Source: an uncultured Pelagibacteraceae bacterium
GTDB taxonomy: Bacteria > Pseudomonadota > Alphaproteobacteria > Pelagibacterales > Pelagibacteraceae
Direction: 5' to 3'
NCBI GenBank assembly: GCA_902635845.1
Contig: CACPPK010000001.1
Location: 158,070-222,069 of the forward strand
Length of the DNA stretch: 64,000 nucleotides
Position 1 is the first letter of the stretch; every line of letters begins with the position of its first letter. Both the position numbers and the translations under genes were made by a program. Positions 63,104 through 64,000 of this stretch are shown here, one piece after another. The notes below the pieces were generated by a model, which saw only the letters and a program-made list of their open reading frames with translations, was not told where the DNA came from and ran no database searches.

Positions 63104-64000
63104 TTAATTATAAATAGACTCAATTTTAGGCATTAATCGTAAAAGTTCTTTTGTGTATTCATGTATTGGTTTTAAAAATAAATGCTCAGTGTTTGAAACT
63201 TCACATAATTTACCATCTTTTAAGACTCCAATTCTATCACACATCTGTCTAACAACAGGTAGGTCATGACTAATAAACAAAATTGTTAAATTTAATTGTT
63301 CTTGAAGATCTTTAAGTAAATTTAATATTTGGGCTTGGATACTTACATCCAAAGCAGAGGTAGGTTCATCACAAACTAAAAGTCTTGGTTGTGTGGCAAG
63401 TGCTCTTGCTATTGATATTCTCTGTCTCTGTCCTCCTGAAAATTCATGCGGATATCGATCTGCAGATTTTTGAGTTAATTCTACAGACTCTAGCAGATCA
63501 TAAATATAATTATTTAAATCTAAAGTAGATATAGATGGATTGTGAAGTGTAATTGGTTCTGCAATTATATCTCTTACTTTTAACCTTCCATTTAGTGAAG
63601 AATAAGGATCTTGAAATATCATTTGAATTTGTTTTCTAAATTTCATTAATTCAGATCTTTGTTTAATTTTTGTTATACAAACGTTGTCAAAGAAGATATC
63701 ACCAGATGTAGGTTTAAATAAATTTACAATCATTTTAGCAATTGTAGATTTTCCACTCCCACTTTCTCCAACTAAACCAAAAGATTCGCCCTCTTTTATT
63801 TCAAATGAAACATTATTAACAGCCATTACAGAATTTTTAGAATTTTCAGAGAAAAAGTTATCATCAAAACTTTTATTTAAATTTTTAATCTGAACTAAAT
63901 CTTGATTTATAATTTCTTTCTTTGACCATCTATTTAATATTTTGATATTATTTTCTTTTTTATTGTTGTTTTCTTTTTCTACAATGACAAATCTTGAAAT
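63104..64000 (-). CDS. Opp/Dpp-type ABC ATPase, probably second half of a tandem fusion (partial)
   Basis: The frame is open from the window edge to the stop at 63104, so the 240-residue ORF starting at 63826 is only part. The visible 298 residues contain a linker (RFVIVEKENNNKKENN), then the start of an ABC domain (LVQIKNLNKSF), Walker A GESGSGKST, Q-loop MIFQDPYSSLNGRLKV, signature FSGGQRQRISIARAL, Walker B LLVCDEPTSALDVS and FISHDLPVVRQMCD. These are peptide/nickel-type transporter features. The linker upstream of a complete ABC domain suggests a double-ATPase protein as in YejF or GsiA. Confidence 0.88.
   Translation of the reverse strand: MSRFVIVEKENNNKKENNIKILNRWSKKEIINQDLVQIKNLNKSFDDNFFSENSKNSVMAVNNVSFEIKEGESFGLVGESGSGKSTIAKMIVNLFKPTSGDIFFDNVCITKIKQRSELMKFRKQIQMIFQDPYSSLNGRLKVRDIIAEPITLHNPSISTLDLNNYIYDLLESVELTQKSADRYPHEFSGGQRQRISIARALATQPRLLVCDEPTSALDVSIQAQILNLLKDLQEQLNLTILFISHDLPVVRQMCDRIGVLKDGKLCEVSNTEHLFLKPIHEYTKELLRLMPKIESIYN

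Overview
The window is a gene-dense, strongly AT-rich stretch of bacterial chromosome. Gene junctions are very tight (ATGA and TAATG overlaps, gaps of a few bases) and catabolic ABC transporters are numerous. Together with the carnitine/betaine, polyamine and ectoine-type genes and a streamlined mreBCD-mrdA-rodA block, this points to a marine alphaproteobacterium of the SAR11 / 'Candidatus Pelagibacter' type. That assignment is an inference from composition and gene content; no rRNA or tRNA gene lies in the window. No gene-free stretch reaches 300 bases: the largest gaps are about 100-140 bases and hold promoters, terminators or leader structures. I found no CRISPR array, insertion sequence, phage gene or attachment site.

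Layout. 1-2973: the end of an argE-like deacetylase, then a ureohydrolase and aldehyde dehydrogenase pair. 3027-4402: an exported HExxH metallopeptidase-like protein coupled to a cyclophilin. 4395-13145 (minus): eutA-eutD (doeA)-like ectoine genes, a potADBC polyamine-type ABC transporter and a fadN-type beta-oxidation fusion enzyme. 13203-17110 (plus): a DMT permease, a beta-hydroxyacid dehydrogenase, a second aldehyde dehydrogenase and a small glycerophosphodiesterase. 17105-27979: a trimethylammonium/glycine-betaine island holding a gamma-butyrobetaine-hydroxylase-like oxygenase, a ProXWV-type betaine transporter, an SDR, a GFA protein, carnitine dehydrogenase, dehydrocarnitine-cleavage enzyme, thioesterase, a TauD-family oxygenase, a PhnZ/TmpB-like HD-domain diiron oxygenase and a GMC (choline-dehydrogenase-like) enzyme. 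27982-32018: a second ureohydrolase, a DMT permease with an IPNS-like oxygenase, and a core-MetE methyltransferase. 32149-36166: a luciferase-like monooxygenase / AA_synth / alpha-beta hydrolase / aldehyde dehydrogenase cassette that resembles the Rut pathway in layout. 36274-50174: two branched-chain-type (Liv) ABC systems, with AzlCD, a glutarate hydroxylase (GlaH), a ProC-like reductase, a 23-residue membrane microprotein and an MFS carrier on one long minus-strand array. 50260-55920: LysE-type exporter, DUF2805, glutaredoxin, MsrB, HDAC-like hydrolase, 2-hydroxyacid dehydrogenase, DMT permease and DadA-like enzyme. 55984-63001 (minus): leuA-mreB-mreC-mreD-mrdA-rodA. The right edge cuts an Opp/Dpp-type ABC ATPase that looks like a tandem fusion.

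How it fits together. Most genes import and degrade nitrogen-rich osmolytes and amines (carnitine, betaine, polyamines, guanidino compounds, possibly ectoine and amino acids) to central metabolites, with four different Fe(II)/2-oxoglutarate oxygenases in 27 kb. In three transporter operons an intrinsic terminator sits directly after the binding-protein gene and before the permease gene, which would give more binding protein than permease. The most interesting candidate system is the coupled TauD-family oxygenase plus HD-domain mixed-valence diiron oxygenase inside the betaine island. Next is the LLM/AA_synth/hydrolase/ALDH cassette with its structured leader.
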